From Streptomyces zhaozhouensis (lineage in GTDB: Bacteria; Actinomycetota; Actinomycetes; Streptomycetales; Streptomycetaceae): a stretch of DNA of 64,000 nucleotides. Of the stretch, positions 49,836 to 57,724 are shown in pieces. The translations under genes were made by a program, and so were the position numbers. The notes below the pieces were generated by a model, which worked only from the letters and a program-made list of their open reading frames with translations, had not been told where the DNA came from and did no database searches. The stretch spans positions 62,001 to 126,000 of the forward strand of contig NZ_OCNE01000019.1 of NCBI RefSeq assembly GCF_900230195.1, read 5' to 3'. Within the stretch, counting starts at the first letter, position 1. Every line of letters starts with the position of its first letter.

Positions 49836-50564
49836 GCGCCAGTGGCGGAGTTGGGCCGCGGTGAGCACCAGCAGGCCCAGCAGCAGCGCGGGCACCAGCC
49901 AGGCCAGCACGCCCAGCGGCGCGGCGCGGCCGGCCAGCGGCAGTTGGGAGCCGGCCAGCAGCGGTGGCACCGCCACCGTGACCGAGGTCAACGCCACCGA
50001 AGGCCAGGCGCCGCGCGGCCCGACCAGCTGCCGCGCGCGCTGGAACGGCGCACCCGTCGCGCGCAGCGCGGCGAAGCCGACGCCGTGCGCCACCAGCAGG
50101 CAGGCCAGCAGCGCGGCGCTGAGCAACCCGGTCGCCGGGCCGGCCGGCCGACCTCCCCCGCCGTCGACCAGCGAGGCCAGTGACCAGCCCCACCCGACGA
50201 CGGCCAGCCAGCTCCCGGCGACCAGCGCGACATCCCGCCGGACGGCCCGCCGCCCCGCGCCGGGAGGCAACCGCAGCCCCCAGGCGCGCAGCAGCAGGCC
50301 GCCCATCAGCGGACCGAGGGTCGGCCACATCCCGTCCAGTTCCCCCACTACGGACGGAAAGCAGGCCGCCAGCGCACTGCCCGTCGCCAGCAGCCACAGC
50401 GCCGCCAGCCGGGTCAACGGCGCGGTCGCGCGTCGCAGCGCGACGCGCTCGGCCGCGTTCCCGGCCAGCAGCGGCAGCAGCGTTCCCAACCCCAGCCCCG
50501 CGCCGCCGACCACGAAGTAGCCGACCGCGAAGCAGCCCAACAGAATGACGGCAAGCGGCTCCAC
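49830..50564 (-). CDS. CydB-like polytopic membrane protein
   Basis: A 244-residue protein with about seven hydrophobic segments. The start VEPLAVILLGCFAVGYFVVGGAGLGLGTLLPLL resembles the first helix region of cytochrome bd subunit II (CydB), but the protein is shorter than CydB (about 330-380) and no cydA is adjacent. The GTG 50564 start has GGGAGG before it. It may be a degenerate or repurposed CydB paralogue. Function unknown. Confidence 0.55.
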   Translation of the reverse strand: MEPLAVILLGCFAVGYFVVGGAGLGLGTLLPLLAGNAAERVALRRATAPLTRLAALWLLATGSALAACFPSVVGELDGMWPTLGPLMGGLLLRAWGLRLPPGAGRRAVRRDVALVAGSWLAVVGWGWSLASLVDGGGGRPAGPATGLLSAALLACLLVAHGVGFAALRATGAPFQRARQLVGPRGAWPSVALTSVTVAVPPLLAGSQLPLAGRAAPLGVLAWLVPALLLGLLVLTAAQLRHWRH

Positions 50565-50884
50565 GGCGGCCCTCCCCCCGCGGGGCGGCGGCCCGCCGGA
50601 TGACCGGCGGGCGGCGACGTTGACTGGTCCTCGGTGTCACACCACTACGGTGGGCCCACGGTGCCCCGCCCCGCGTCGCCCGCCGGATGACACCGGCGGT
50701 ACCGCGCGGGTGGCACCCCGCCCCCCGCCCGTACCCCACCGGTTGCGCCCGCCCCCTAGGGGACGAGCACCCGCGAAAGACCGCCCACCGGCGGTGCAGG
50801 GGCGCGGGGAACGGCGCGGGCTACCCGGCACCGGGCCGGGGACGACCCTCCACCGCCGTCGTCCACGCCCCCCCGGCAAGGGGC
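50565..50884. other. Intergenic region with hairpin and half palindromic module
   Basis: No gene seen. GCCCGCCGG (50591-50599) and CCGGCGGGC (50604-50612) form a perfect 9-bp hairpin. A right arm of the dispersed module, GGGGCGCGGGGAACGGCGC, is at 50799-50817; the left arm is absent. The stretch marks the change from core-like to accessory-like gene content. Confidence 0.55.
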
Positions 50885-52054
50885 TCAGCGGGCGAGGTCG
50901 TGCAGCCGCGCGGTGACGCTCGCCTGGATCGCCGCCGCACGCAGCGGCCCCGGCGGGAGAAGCGAGCGCGGTGCCGGGACCGCTCCGTCCTCCCCCGCGA
51001 GCCAGCGCAGCGGCGCGTCCGGCCGCCGGGCGAACGCGGTCGCGACGCCGACGAGCGAGAAGCCCCGCGCCAGCACCTCCTCCGCCACCCGCCCCCGGCG
51101 GATCCCGCCGGTGAGCATGAGGGGGAACGGGGCGTCCGCGACCAGTTCCCCCGCGAGCCTCAGGAAGTACGCCTCGCGCTCCAGGGTCCGCCGGTCCGCC
51201 GGACGGCCCGCCGTCGCGAGCGACTCGACGCTCCCGCCCGACAGTTCGACGAAGTCGACGCCGCCGGCCTCGCCGAGCCACCCGAGGACCCGGCGCGCGT
51301 CGTCCAGGTCGAAGCCGCCGCGCTGGAAGTCCGCCGAGTTGAGCTTCACCGCGACCCCGAAGCCGGGCGACACCCGCGCGCGGACGGCCGCCACCACGTC
51401 CAGCAGCAGCCTGGCGCGGTGGCGGAGCGGGCCTCCCCACCGGTCGGTCCGCCGGTTGACCAGCGGGGAGAGGAACTGCGCCAGCAGATACCCGTGCGCG
51501 GCGTGGACCTGGACACCGGCGAAGCCGGCGCGTTCCGCCAACTCCGCCGTCACGGCGAACCGTTCGACCGTCTCCTCGATGTCGCCCGCCGTCATCGGCG
51601 TCGGGGTCGGGAAGAGCCGCGACAGGGCGCCGACGTCCACGGGCACCGCCGAGGGCGCCAGCGCGCGCGAGCCGGAGCCCCGCCGCACGACCCGCCCCGG
51701 GTGGTTGATCTGCGCCCAGAACGAGCCGGTCCCGGCGGCCGCCGCCCAGGCCCGGAAGGGCGCGAGGTCGCTGGCCGCGTCGAGGATCACGTCGTCCGGC
51801 CGCGCGAGGGCCGTCCGGTCGACCATCACGTGCCCCGTCAGCATCGTGCCGACGCCGCCCCGGTCCCACGCGCGGTAGAGCCGCACGAGCCGGTCGTCGG
51901 GGTGGCCGCCCGCGCCCGCGAGCCGTTCCTCCATCGCGGCCTTCACCAGGCGGTTGGGCAGCACGACGCCGCTCGGCAGACGAAGGGGCGCGGCGCACGG
52001 CGGGGGCGCGGCGCCCCCGTGCGGGCGGGGGTCGGGTGTCGTCGCGGGTGTCAT
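50885..52054 (-). CDS. NADH:flavin oxidoreductase, Old Yellow Enzyme family
   Basis: A 389-residue FMN enzyme. Seen: LPSGVVLPNRLVKAAMEE near 25, HGYLLAQFLSPLVNRRTDRWGG near 190-210 with active His/Asn replaced in context HAAHGY, and GGIRRGRV phosphate-binding loop near the end. OYE proteins reduce activated alkenes and nitro compounds. The ATG at 52054 overlaps the neighbouring quinone oxidoreductase stop by 4 bp (ATGA), so the two form an operon, divergently paired with a TetR regulator. Confidence 0.85.
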   Translation of the reverse strand: MTPATTPDPRPHGGAAPPPCAAPLRLPSGVVLPNRLVKAAMEERLAGAGGHPDDRLVRLYRAWDRGGVGTMLTGHVMVDRTALARPDDVILDAASDLAPFRAWAAAAGTGSFWAQINHPGRVVRRGSGSRALAPSAVPVDVGALSRLFPTPTPMTAGDIEETVERFAVTAELAERAGFAGVQVHAAHGYLLAQFLSPLVNRRTDRWGGPLRHRARLLLDVVAAVRARVSPGFGVAVKLNSADFQRGGFDLDDARRVLGWLGEAGGVDFVELSGGSVESLATAGRPADRRTLEREAYFLRLAGELVADAPFPLMLTGGIRRGRVAEEVLARGFSLVGVATAFARRPDAPLRWLAGEDGAVPAPRSLLPPGPLRAAAIQASVTARLHDLAR

Positions 52055-53058
52055 CGCTGGAGCACCAGCTTCCCGGTGGTCCCGCCCGCGTGGCCGGCCT
52101 CCATCGCGGCCCGCACGCCCTCCAGCGTCAACGGGAACGAGCGCGCGACGTGCGGGCGGACCCCGGCGTCCGTGACCAGCTCGTCCACCCGGCGCAGCAG
52201 CTCGCCCGAGGCTCTGAGGAAGACGGGGACGTACCTCGTTCCGCGCGGGTGCGCGCCACGCAGCCGCCGGGCGGTGATCGTCGACAGCAGCCGGGCCGCG
52301 GAGGCGGGGGTGACCACGCCGTCCTCGTCGCGCGCGATCGTCACGAACCGTCCCCCGGGGCGCAGGAGTCGGCGCGCGAGGAGCCACTGCCCGCGACCGC
52401 CGGCGCAGTCGATCACCACGTCGAACGGGTCCTCGCCGAAGCGGCTCGGCTCGGCGCCGTTCCTGTCGACCACCTCGTCCGCCCCGAGGGACCGGACGAA
52501 CCCGGCGTCGCGCGCGCGGGCGACGCCCAGCACGAAGGCGCCGGCCGCGCGGGCCATCTGGACGGCGAAGTGACCGACACCGCCGGAGGCCCCGATCACC
52601 ACGACCCGGCTCCCCCGCACCACCTGGCCGCGGTCCAGACAGCTGAGCGCGGTCTGCGCGGCCAGCGGGATCGCGGCCGCCGCGGCGAAGTCCAGCCCCG
52701 CCGGTACGGGGGCGAGCAGTCGCTCATCCACGTTGACGTACTCCGCGGCGCCGCCCCCCTCACGCTCGTTGTCGACGTGCACCCGGTCGCCCACGCGGAA
52801 CGCCGACGCCCGCTCCCCGACCGCCGTGACGACGCCGGCGAAGTCGAAGAGCGGGACGAAGGGGAAGCGCCGGCGCGTGAGGAGCCGTCGGTCGCCCTCG
52901 ATCATCTGCCGGTCGATGGGGTTGAGCGCCGCCGCCCGCACCTCCACCTGGACCTGGTGAGGCCCCGGCGGGCGGACGGGGAACGCCTCGTCCAGCGCGA
53001 GCACGTCGCGGACCGCTCCGTAGCGGGTCTGCACGACGGCCCGCTGGGTTGACGCCAT
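52051..53058 (-). CDS. NAD(P)-dependent quinone/alcohol oxidoreductase (MDR family)
   Basis: A 335-residue medium-chain dehydrogenase of the zinc-free quinone oxidoreductase type. Seen: LNPIDRQMIEGDRR, the FDFAGVV region, and nucleotide loop VVIGASGGVGHFAVQMARAAGA. Start ATG 53058 (MASTQRAVVQTRYG) is preferred over ATG 53073 because a palindromic operator covers the latter. Operon with the OYE gene; probable xenobiotic or quinone reduction under TetR control. Confidence 0.83.
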   Translation of the reverse strand: MASTQRAVVQTRYGAVRDVLALDEAFPVRPPGPHQVQVEVRAAALNPIDRQMIEGDRRLLTRRRFPFVPLFDFAGVVTAVGERASAFRVGDRVHVDNEREGGGAAEYVNVDERLLAPVPAGLDFAAAAAIPLAAQTALSCLDRGQVVRGSRVVVIGASGGVGHFAVQMARAAGAFVLGVARARDAGFVRSLGADEVVDRNGAEPSRFGEDPFDVVIDCAGGRGQWLLARRLLRPGGRFVTIARDEDGVVTPASAARLLSTITARRLRGAHPRGTRYVPVFLRASGELLRRVDELVTDAGVRPHVARSFPLTLEGVRAAMEAGHAGGTTGKLVLQR

Positions 53059-53065
53059 AGATAGT

Positions 53066-53097
53066 GAACTCATAAGTGGCTACTGTACAAGTAGTTC
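53066..53097. promoter_or_regulatory. Candidate TetR operator
   Basis: CTACTGTACAAGTAG (53080-53094) is a near-palindrome with CTACT/AGTAG arms, enclosed by GAACT (53066-53070) and AGTTC (53093-53097). It lies between the quinone oxidoreductase and TetR genes, and is AT-rich against the surroundings. Confidence 0.6.
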
Positions 53098-53127
53098 AAT
53101 AGTTGGCTTACGGGTCGGAAGACGCGC

Positions 53128-53133
53128 TACCAT
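53128..53133 (+). promoter_or_regulatory. -10 box of the leaderless TetR gene
   Basis: TACCAT ends 6 nt before ATG 53140. Confidence 0.45.
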
Positions 53134-53139
53134 CGGGGC

Positions 53140-53697
53140 ATGGTCAAGTCGTCCGGTGATGCCGTGGACCCGCGGGTGGCGCGCACCCGGCGTGACGTGA
53201 TCCGAGCGAGCGCCACGTCACTGCTGGAGGACGGCTGGGGCGCGACGACACACGCCGAGGTCGCCAGGCGGGCGGGGTACTCGAAGGCGACGGTCTACGC
53301 GCACTGGCCCACCTCCGTCGACCTGGTGCGCGACGCGATCTCCCTGATCTGCGAGGACGCCACCCACCCGGCGACCGGCGGGGATCTCGTCGAGGACCTC
53401 CACGCCGCACTGGGCGCACTGGCCGGGACGCTGTCGGAGGGGCGTTACGACCGGCTGATGGCGGGTGTCATCGAGCGCGCCGGCCACGACGAGGGCGCGC
53501 GGGAGCTGCGCGACCGCCTGTACGAGACGGCCACGACCGGGGTCCGGGGCGTCCTCGCGGCGCATCTCGCGCCCGACGACGTCGAGCCCTGCCTCGCGAT
53601 GCTGGTCGGCGCGGTCCTCGTCCGGACGACATACGAGGGCGGAACGGCGGACGCCGCGTTCCTCACCGACCTCATCGCCCGCGCGCTGCCCACGTAG
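53140..53697 (+). CDS. TetR family transcriptional regulator
   Basis: A 185-residue regulator. Seen: HTH region TSLLEDGWGATTHAEVARRAGYSKATVYAHWPTSVDLV at about 25-65, then an all-helical ligand domain with no recognisable signature. It is divergent from the oxidoreductase operon and probably represses it through the palindrome at 53066-53097. Ligand unknown. Confidence 0.85.
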   Translation: MVKSSGDAVDPRVARTRRDVIRASATSLLEDGWGATTHAEVARRAGYSKATVYAHWPTSVDLVRDAISLICEDATHPATGGDLVEDLHAALGALAGTLSEGRYDRLMAGVIERAGHDEGARELRDRLYETATTGVRGVLAAHLAPDDVEPCLAMLVGAVLVRTTYEGGTADAAFLTDLIARALPT

Positions 53698-53773
53698 CCG
53701 GTGCCGCACCGTCGTCGTCCTGGCCCCGCCACGAATGCACCACACACCGGGCTCACGCCGACAACCCACCTTG
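53698..53773. repeat. Module copy that has lost its palindrome (empty copy)
   Basis: Compared with the next copy, this 76-bp unit has the same left flank (CCGGTGCCGCACC through GAATGCACC) joined directly at 53741/53742 to the right flank (ACACACCGGGCTCAC). The 108 bp equivalent to 53818-53925, containing both arms, is missing. The junction has ACC on both sides. Confidence 0.8.
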
Positions 53774-54112
53774 CCGGTGCCGCACCGTTGTCGTCCTCGC
53801 CCCGCCACGAATGCACCGCGCAGTTCCCCGCGCCCCCAAGCAGGCCGTCACCTGCCGAGCGTGAACCCGCACCCGACCCACCACGCCAGCCCACACCAGG
53901 GGCGCGGGGAACTGCGCGAGCAACCACACACCGGGCTCACGCCGACAACCCACCTTGCCGGTGCCGCACCGTCGTCGTCCTCGCCCCGCCACCCATGCAC
54001 CGCGCAGTTCCCCGCGCCCCCAAACAAGCCGCCCACGGCAGTGCAGGGGCGCGGGGAACTGCGCGAGCAACCACACACCGGGGCGCGCGCCGAGGATCCA
54101 CGCCGGCAGGGG
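53774..54112. repeat. Two tandem palindromic modules
   Basis: Module at 53774-53957 has arms 53818-53836 and 53899-53917 (19 bp, perfect, 62 bp apart). Module from 53958 has arms 54002-54020 and 54046-54064 (perfect, 25 bp apart). The left arm is GCGCAGTTCCCCGCGCCCC. Flanks CCGGTGCCGCACCG and ACACACCGGG recur in each. No gene seen. Confidence 0.88.
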
Positions 54113-54853
54113 TTACGTCAGCCAGCCGGGGGTGATCATGCCGGTCTCGTACGCGAGGATGACCAGCTGGGCGCGGTCGCGGACGCCGAGTTTGGTCATC
54201 ACCCGGCTGACGTGCGTCTTGGCCGTCGCCGGGCTGACCACCAGCCGGCGGGCGATCTCGTCGTTGGTGAGGCCGGCGCCGACCAGGCCCATGACCTCGC
54301 GTTCCCGCTCGGTCAGCGCGTTCAGCCGGGGGCTCGGGTCTGGCTGGCGCGCCCGGCCGGCGAACTCGGCGATCAGCCGGCGGGTCACCGTCGGCGAGAT
54401 CAGCGCGTCGCCCCGCGCGCAGACCCGGATCGCGTGCAGCAGCTCCATCGGCTCGGTGTCCTTCACCAGGAAGCCGGAGGCCCCGGCGCGCAGCGCGCCG
54501 TACACGTAGTCGTCCACGTCGAACGTGGTGAGGATGACCACCCGCACCTCGGAGAGGCGGGGGTCGGCGACGATCCGTTCGGTGGCGGCGAGGCCGTCCG
54601 TGCCCGGCATCCGGATGTCCATCAGCACCACGTCGGGCCGCAGGCTGGCGGCCAGCTCGACCGCCTCGGCCCCGTCCGCGGCCTCCCCCACGACCTCTAT
54701 GTCGTCCTCGTCGGACAGGATCGAACGGAATCCGGCCCGCACCAGCATCTGGTCGTCCGCGAGAACGACCCGCACTCGTCGGCCGTTCCGTTCCCCGGGG
54801 CGTGTCGCGGTCATGGCCAACAGGGTAGGCCGCCCCGCGCGTTGGGGCGTCAC
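54113..54853 (-). CDS. NarL/LuxR-type response regulator
   Basis: A 246-residue product from GTG 54853, or 233 residues from ATG 54814; the start is uncertain. Seen: receiver with VVLADDQMLVRAGF, phosphoacceptor Asp in VVLMDIRMPGTDG, and Lys in LVKDTEP; C-terminal LuxR HTH LTEREREVMGLVGAGLTNDEIARRL. The GTG overlaps the kinase stop (GTGA), which favours coupling. Signal and targets unknown. Confidence 0.87.
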   Translation of the reverse strand: MTPQRAGRPTLLAMTATRPGERNGRRVRVVLADDQMLVRAGFRSILSDEDDIEVVGEAADGAEAVELAASLRPDVVLMDIRMPGTDGLAATERIVADPRLSEVRVVILTTFDVDDYVYGALRAGASGFLVKDTEPMELLHAIRVCARGDALISPTVTRRLIAEFAGRARQPDPSPRLNALTEREREVMGLVGAGLTNDEIARRLVVSPATAKTHVSRVMTKLGVRDRAQLVILAYETGMITPGWLT

Positions 54854-56034
54854 GCCGGCGCCGGCGCCGCCGCGTTCAGCGGCAGCCTGGCGTGCACGCG
54901 GAAGCCGCCGCCAGGACCGTTGCCCGCGGAGAGGTCGCCGCCCAGCGCGCGGGCGCGCGCGGCCATCCCGAGGATGCCGCTGCCCTCGGCGCCCGGCTCC
55001 GCGCCCTGCCCGTCGTCGGTCACGGTCAGCCGCACCTCGTCCGGCGTGTAGGCGACGCGCACCAGCGCGCGCGTGGCGCCGGCGTGGCGGGTGATGTTGG
55101 TGATCGACTCCTGGACGATGCGGTACGCGGCCAGCGAGATGTTCGGCGGCAGCACCGGCGCCTCGCCGCTGGTCTCGACCGAGGCCGCGAGGCCGGTGCG
55201 GGCGGCGCGGTCGACCAGCTCGCCGAGGCGTTCCAGGCCGGCCGCCGGCTCCACCGGCACCTCCTCGTCGACCTGGCGCAGCACTCCCAGCGTGGCGCGC
55301 AGCTCCCGCAGCGCCTCCTTGCTGGTGTCGCGGACCAGCTCGAGCGCCCCGACCAGCTCCTCCGTCTCCCCCGGCCGCTTGGCGGCGCGGTGCAGCGCGG
55401 CGGTGGAACGGACGTTGATCAACGAGATGTTGTGCCCCAGGACGTCGTGCAACTCGCGGGCCAGCCGCAGTCGTTCCGCGGTGGCGGACTGCTGGGCGCG
55501 CAGGTCGCGTTCCCGTTCGGCGGCCAACACCCGGGCCTCCGCCTCCCGTTGGTGCGCGTGCCGCAGCCGCACCGCGTGGCCGAGGATGATCAGGCTGAGG
55601 AACCAGCCGCCGAAGAGCATCATGGACATGTTGTCCACGTGGCGTTCCTCGGCGGTGAGGATCTCGCCCCAGGTGATCACCAGCATGGTGACGACGGCCA
55701 GCGCGATGGCGGCCGTCAGCCGGCCGCTGCGGGCGACCGTGTAGAGGGAGACGATGTAGATCGCCAGCGCGGCCGGGCCGTCCACCGTACTGATGAAGTA
55801 GTAGGCGATGGCGAGCAGCAGCACCAGCACGGCCACCTGCACCGGCCAGGTCTCCCGCACGGTCAGCGACAGCACGCCGACCGCCACCGCGAACCAGCCG
55901 ACGACGGCCTCCACCAGCCGTTCCTGCGCGGACGCGGCGGCCACGCCCACCATCACCGTCTCCACCAGCAGCGCCGCGAACGGGAGCAGCAGCAGGCGGT
56001 CCCAGTGGATCGCCGACGCCAAACGGGCAAGCAT
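54850..56034 (-). CDS. Sensor histidine kinase (HisKA_3/NarX-type)
   Basis: A 394-residue kinase from ATG 56034. About six N-terminal membrane segments (from about residue 12 to 160) have no large periplasmic domain. A coiled coil follows, then the dimerisation/H-box RELHDVLGHNISLINVRST, and an ATPase domain with NITRHAGATRALV and ILGMAARARALGG. Partner of the downstream response regulator. ATG 56073 is possible but overlaps the divergent gene's ribosome site. Confidence 0.86.
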   Translation of the reverse strand: MLARLASAIHWDRLLLLPFAALLVETVMVGVAAASAQERLVEAVVGWFAVAVGVLSLTVRETWPVQVAVLVLLLAIAYYFISTVDGPAALAIYIVSLYTVARSGRLTAAIALAVVTMLVITWGEILTAEERHVDNMSMMLFGGWFLSLIILGHAVRLRHAHQREAEARVLAAERERDLRAQQSATAERLRLARELHDVLGHNISLINVRSTAALHRAAKRPGETEELVGALELVRDTSKEALRELRATLGVLRQVDEEVPVEPAAGLERLGELVDRAARTGLAASVETSGEAPVLPPNISLAAYRIVQESITNITRHAGATRALVRVAYTPDEVRLTVTDDGQGAEPGAEGSGILGMAARARALGGDLSAGNGPGGGFRVHARLPLNAAAPAPA

Positions 56035-56089
56035 GTCAGTCAGAGTACGTAGGCTGTGCCCAAACAGCACCATCGAGGAGGAAGACCCC

Positions 56090-56512
56090 ATGACCGGCCC
56101 GGCACCGGAGAGCAACGAGCCCGCCCACGACCCCGAGGTGCTCCAGCTCGCGGCGAAGGTCTTCGACCTGGCCAGGGACGGGGACACGAACACCGTCGCC
56201 GCCTATGTGGACGCCGGTGTCCCGGTGAATCTGAGCAACGACAAGGGCGACACGCTGCTGATGCTGGCGGCCTACCACGGCCATGTCGCCACCGTCGAGG
56301 CGCTGCTGGAGCGCGGCGCGGACGCGGCCAGGGCCAACGACAAGGGGCAGACGCCGGTCGCCGGCGCGGTCTTCAAGAACGAGTCGGCGGTGGTGCGCAC
56401 CCTGCTGGCGGCCGGTGCCGACCCGTCGGCCGGGCAGCCGTCGGCGATCGACACGGCGCGGATGTTCGGCCGCACCGAGCTGCTGCGGCTCTTCGGCGCC
56501 GACGAGGGCTGA
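56090..56512 (+). CDS. Ankyrin-repeat protein
   Basis: A 140-residue protein with about three ankyrin repeats, for example NLSNDKGDTLLMLAAYHGHVA and RANDKGQTPVAGAVFKNES. AGGAGG precedes ATG 56090. No enzymatic domain. Small ankyrin proteins of this kind often sit beside catalases or signalling genes; its partner is unknown. It is divergent from the histidine kinase, and a short GGCGCGGCGACG-type repeat follows the stop. Confidence 0.82.
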   Translation: MTGPAPESNEPAHDPEVLQLAAKVFDLARDGDTNTVAAYVDAGVPVNLSNDKGDTLLMLAAYHGHVATVEALLERGADAARANDKGQTPVAGAVFKNESAVVRTLLAAGADPSAGQPSAIDTARMFGRTELLRLFGADEG

Positions 56513-56569
56513 CGCGGCGACGAGGGCCGGCGCGGCGACGGGAGCCGGCGCGGCGACGACGACCGGCGC

Positions 56570-57724
56570 CTACCGCTGCTCCGGCAGGCCGTAGAGTCGG
56601 CGCGCGTTGCCGCCCGCGAGCAGCGCCGCCGCGCGGTCGGTGTCCTCGCGTGGCCAGCCGGGGCCGCGCAGCGCCTCGGTCAGCGCCCAGCGGAACTGCC
56701 GCGCGCCCACCAGATACAGCTCGGGCAGCCCGTAGGCGTCGGTGGAGAAGAGCAGCTTGCCGAACGGCGCCAGCTCCAGCGTCTCCGCCAGCACCGCCGG
56801 GGCGCGCCCGCCGACATGGCTCAGGGTCAGCCCGAGGTCCGCGTACACGTGCGGGTGAACGGCCGCCAGGTGCGCGGCCTGCCGGTGGAACGGGTAGCAG
56901 TGCAGCAGCACCAGCGGGCAGCCGGTCGGGGCGACGGCCCGCACGAAGTCGGTGAGCAGCGCCGGGTCGGCGCGGTGCAGCCGCAGGTCGGTGTCGCCGA
57001 AGCCGGTGTGGAGTTGCAGCGGCAGCCCGGTCTCGACCGCCGACCAGAGCAGGTGGCGCAGCAGCACCGGGTCGGCCACCCGGCCGCCGGGCGGGCGGGT
57101 GCGCAGCCAGCGTTCGGCCGCCGTCCACAGCTCGGCGCGACTGGGTGCCGCCGGCTCCAGGTGCAGGCCGTGGCGGTAGGCGGCCACCGACTTGAACGCG
57201 AGGGAGCCGGCCGCCGCGCCCGCGATCCGTTCGGCCAGCCCGGCGAGGAAGGCGTCCGTTCCCCGGCCGGCGGCGTCGGCCGCGGCCTCGGCGAGCGGTT
57301 CGAGCCGGGCGACGCGGAACGCCGGCGCGGCGAAGGCGTCGGCCAGCGCGGCGCCCGTGCGCTGGGCGCCGGGCAGCGGCCCGTCGTCCACCAGCAGGGC
57401 GCCGATGCCGGCGGCGCGCAGCAGCAGCCGGTCGGCCTCGCCCGCGCCGAGCGCCCGACGCGCGTCGAGGTAGCGCTCCGGCGGCGCGTACGCCGGGAGC
57501 CCGAGCGCCGGCGGGCACCAGCGGCGCACGGCCAGCCCGAGCGCGCTGTCGAAGTAGCTGGTGCCGGGTGCGGGCGGCGCGTCCGACTCGCTCAGCCAAC
57601 GGGCGAACGGCCCGACCTCCGTGGGCACTTCGCGCAGCAGCCCGTGGCAGTGCTGGTCGACCAGGGGCGGCAGCCCCGGCCACGGCTCGTCGACGTCCGG
57701 GGGCCCGTTCTCAGTAGCGGTCAC
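56570..57724 (-). CDS. Amidohydrolase family protein (FluG N-terminal-like)
   Basis: A 384-residue TIM-barrel amidohydrolase of the amidohydro_2 type. Seen: VDQHCHGLLREV (metal His pair) near 22, LQLHTGFGDTDLRL, VLLHCYPFHR, and the late Asp in LFSTDAYGLPELYLVG. The stop of the upstream glutamine-synthetase-like gene lies 14 bp inside its start. Fungal FluG is a fusion of these two domains, so together they may act on the same pathway. Substrate unknown. Confidence 0.8.
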   Translation of the reverse strand: MTATENGPPDVDEPWPGLPPLVDQHCHGLLREVPTEVGPFARWLSESDAPPAPGTSYFDSALGLAVRRWCPPALGLPAYAPPERYLDARRALGAGEADRLLLRAAGIGALLVDDGPLPGAQRTGAALADAFAAPAFRVARLEPLAEAAADAAGRGTDAFLAGLAERIAGAAAGSLAFKSVAAYRHGLHLEPAAPSRAELWTAAERWLRTRPPGGRVADPVLLRHLLWSAVETGLPLQLHTGFGDTDLRLHRADPALLTDFVRAVAPTGCPLVLLHCYPFHRQAAHLAAVHPHVYADLGLTLSHVGGRAPAVLAETLELAPFGKLLFSTDAYGLPELYLVGARQFRWALTEALRGPGWPREDTDRAAALLAGGNARRLYGLPEQR

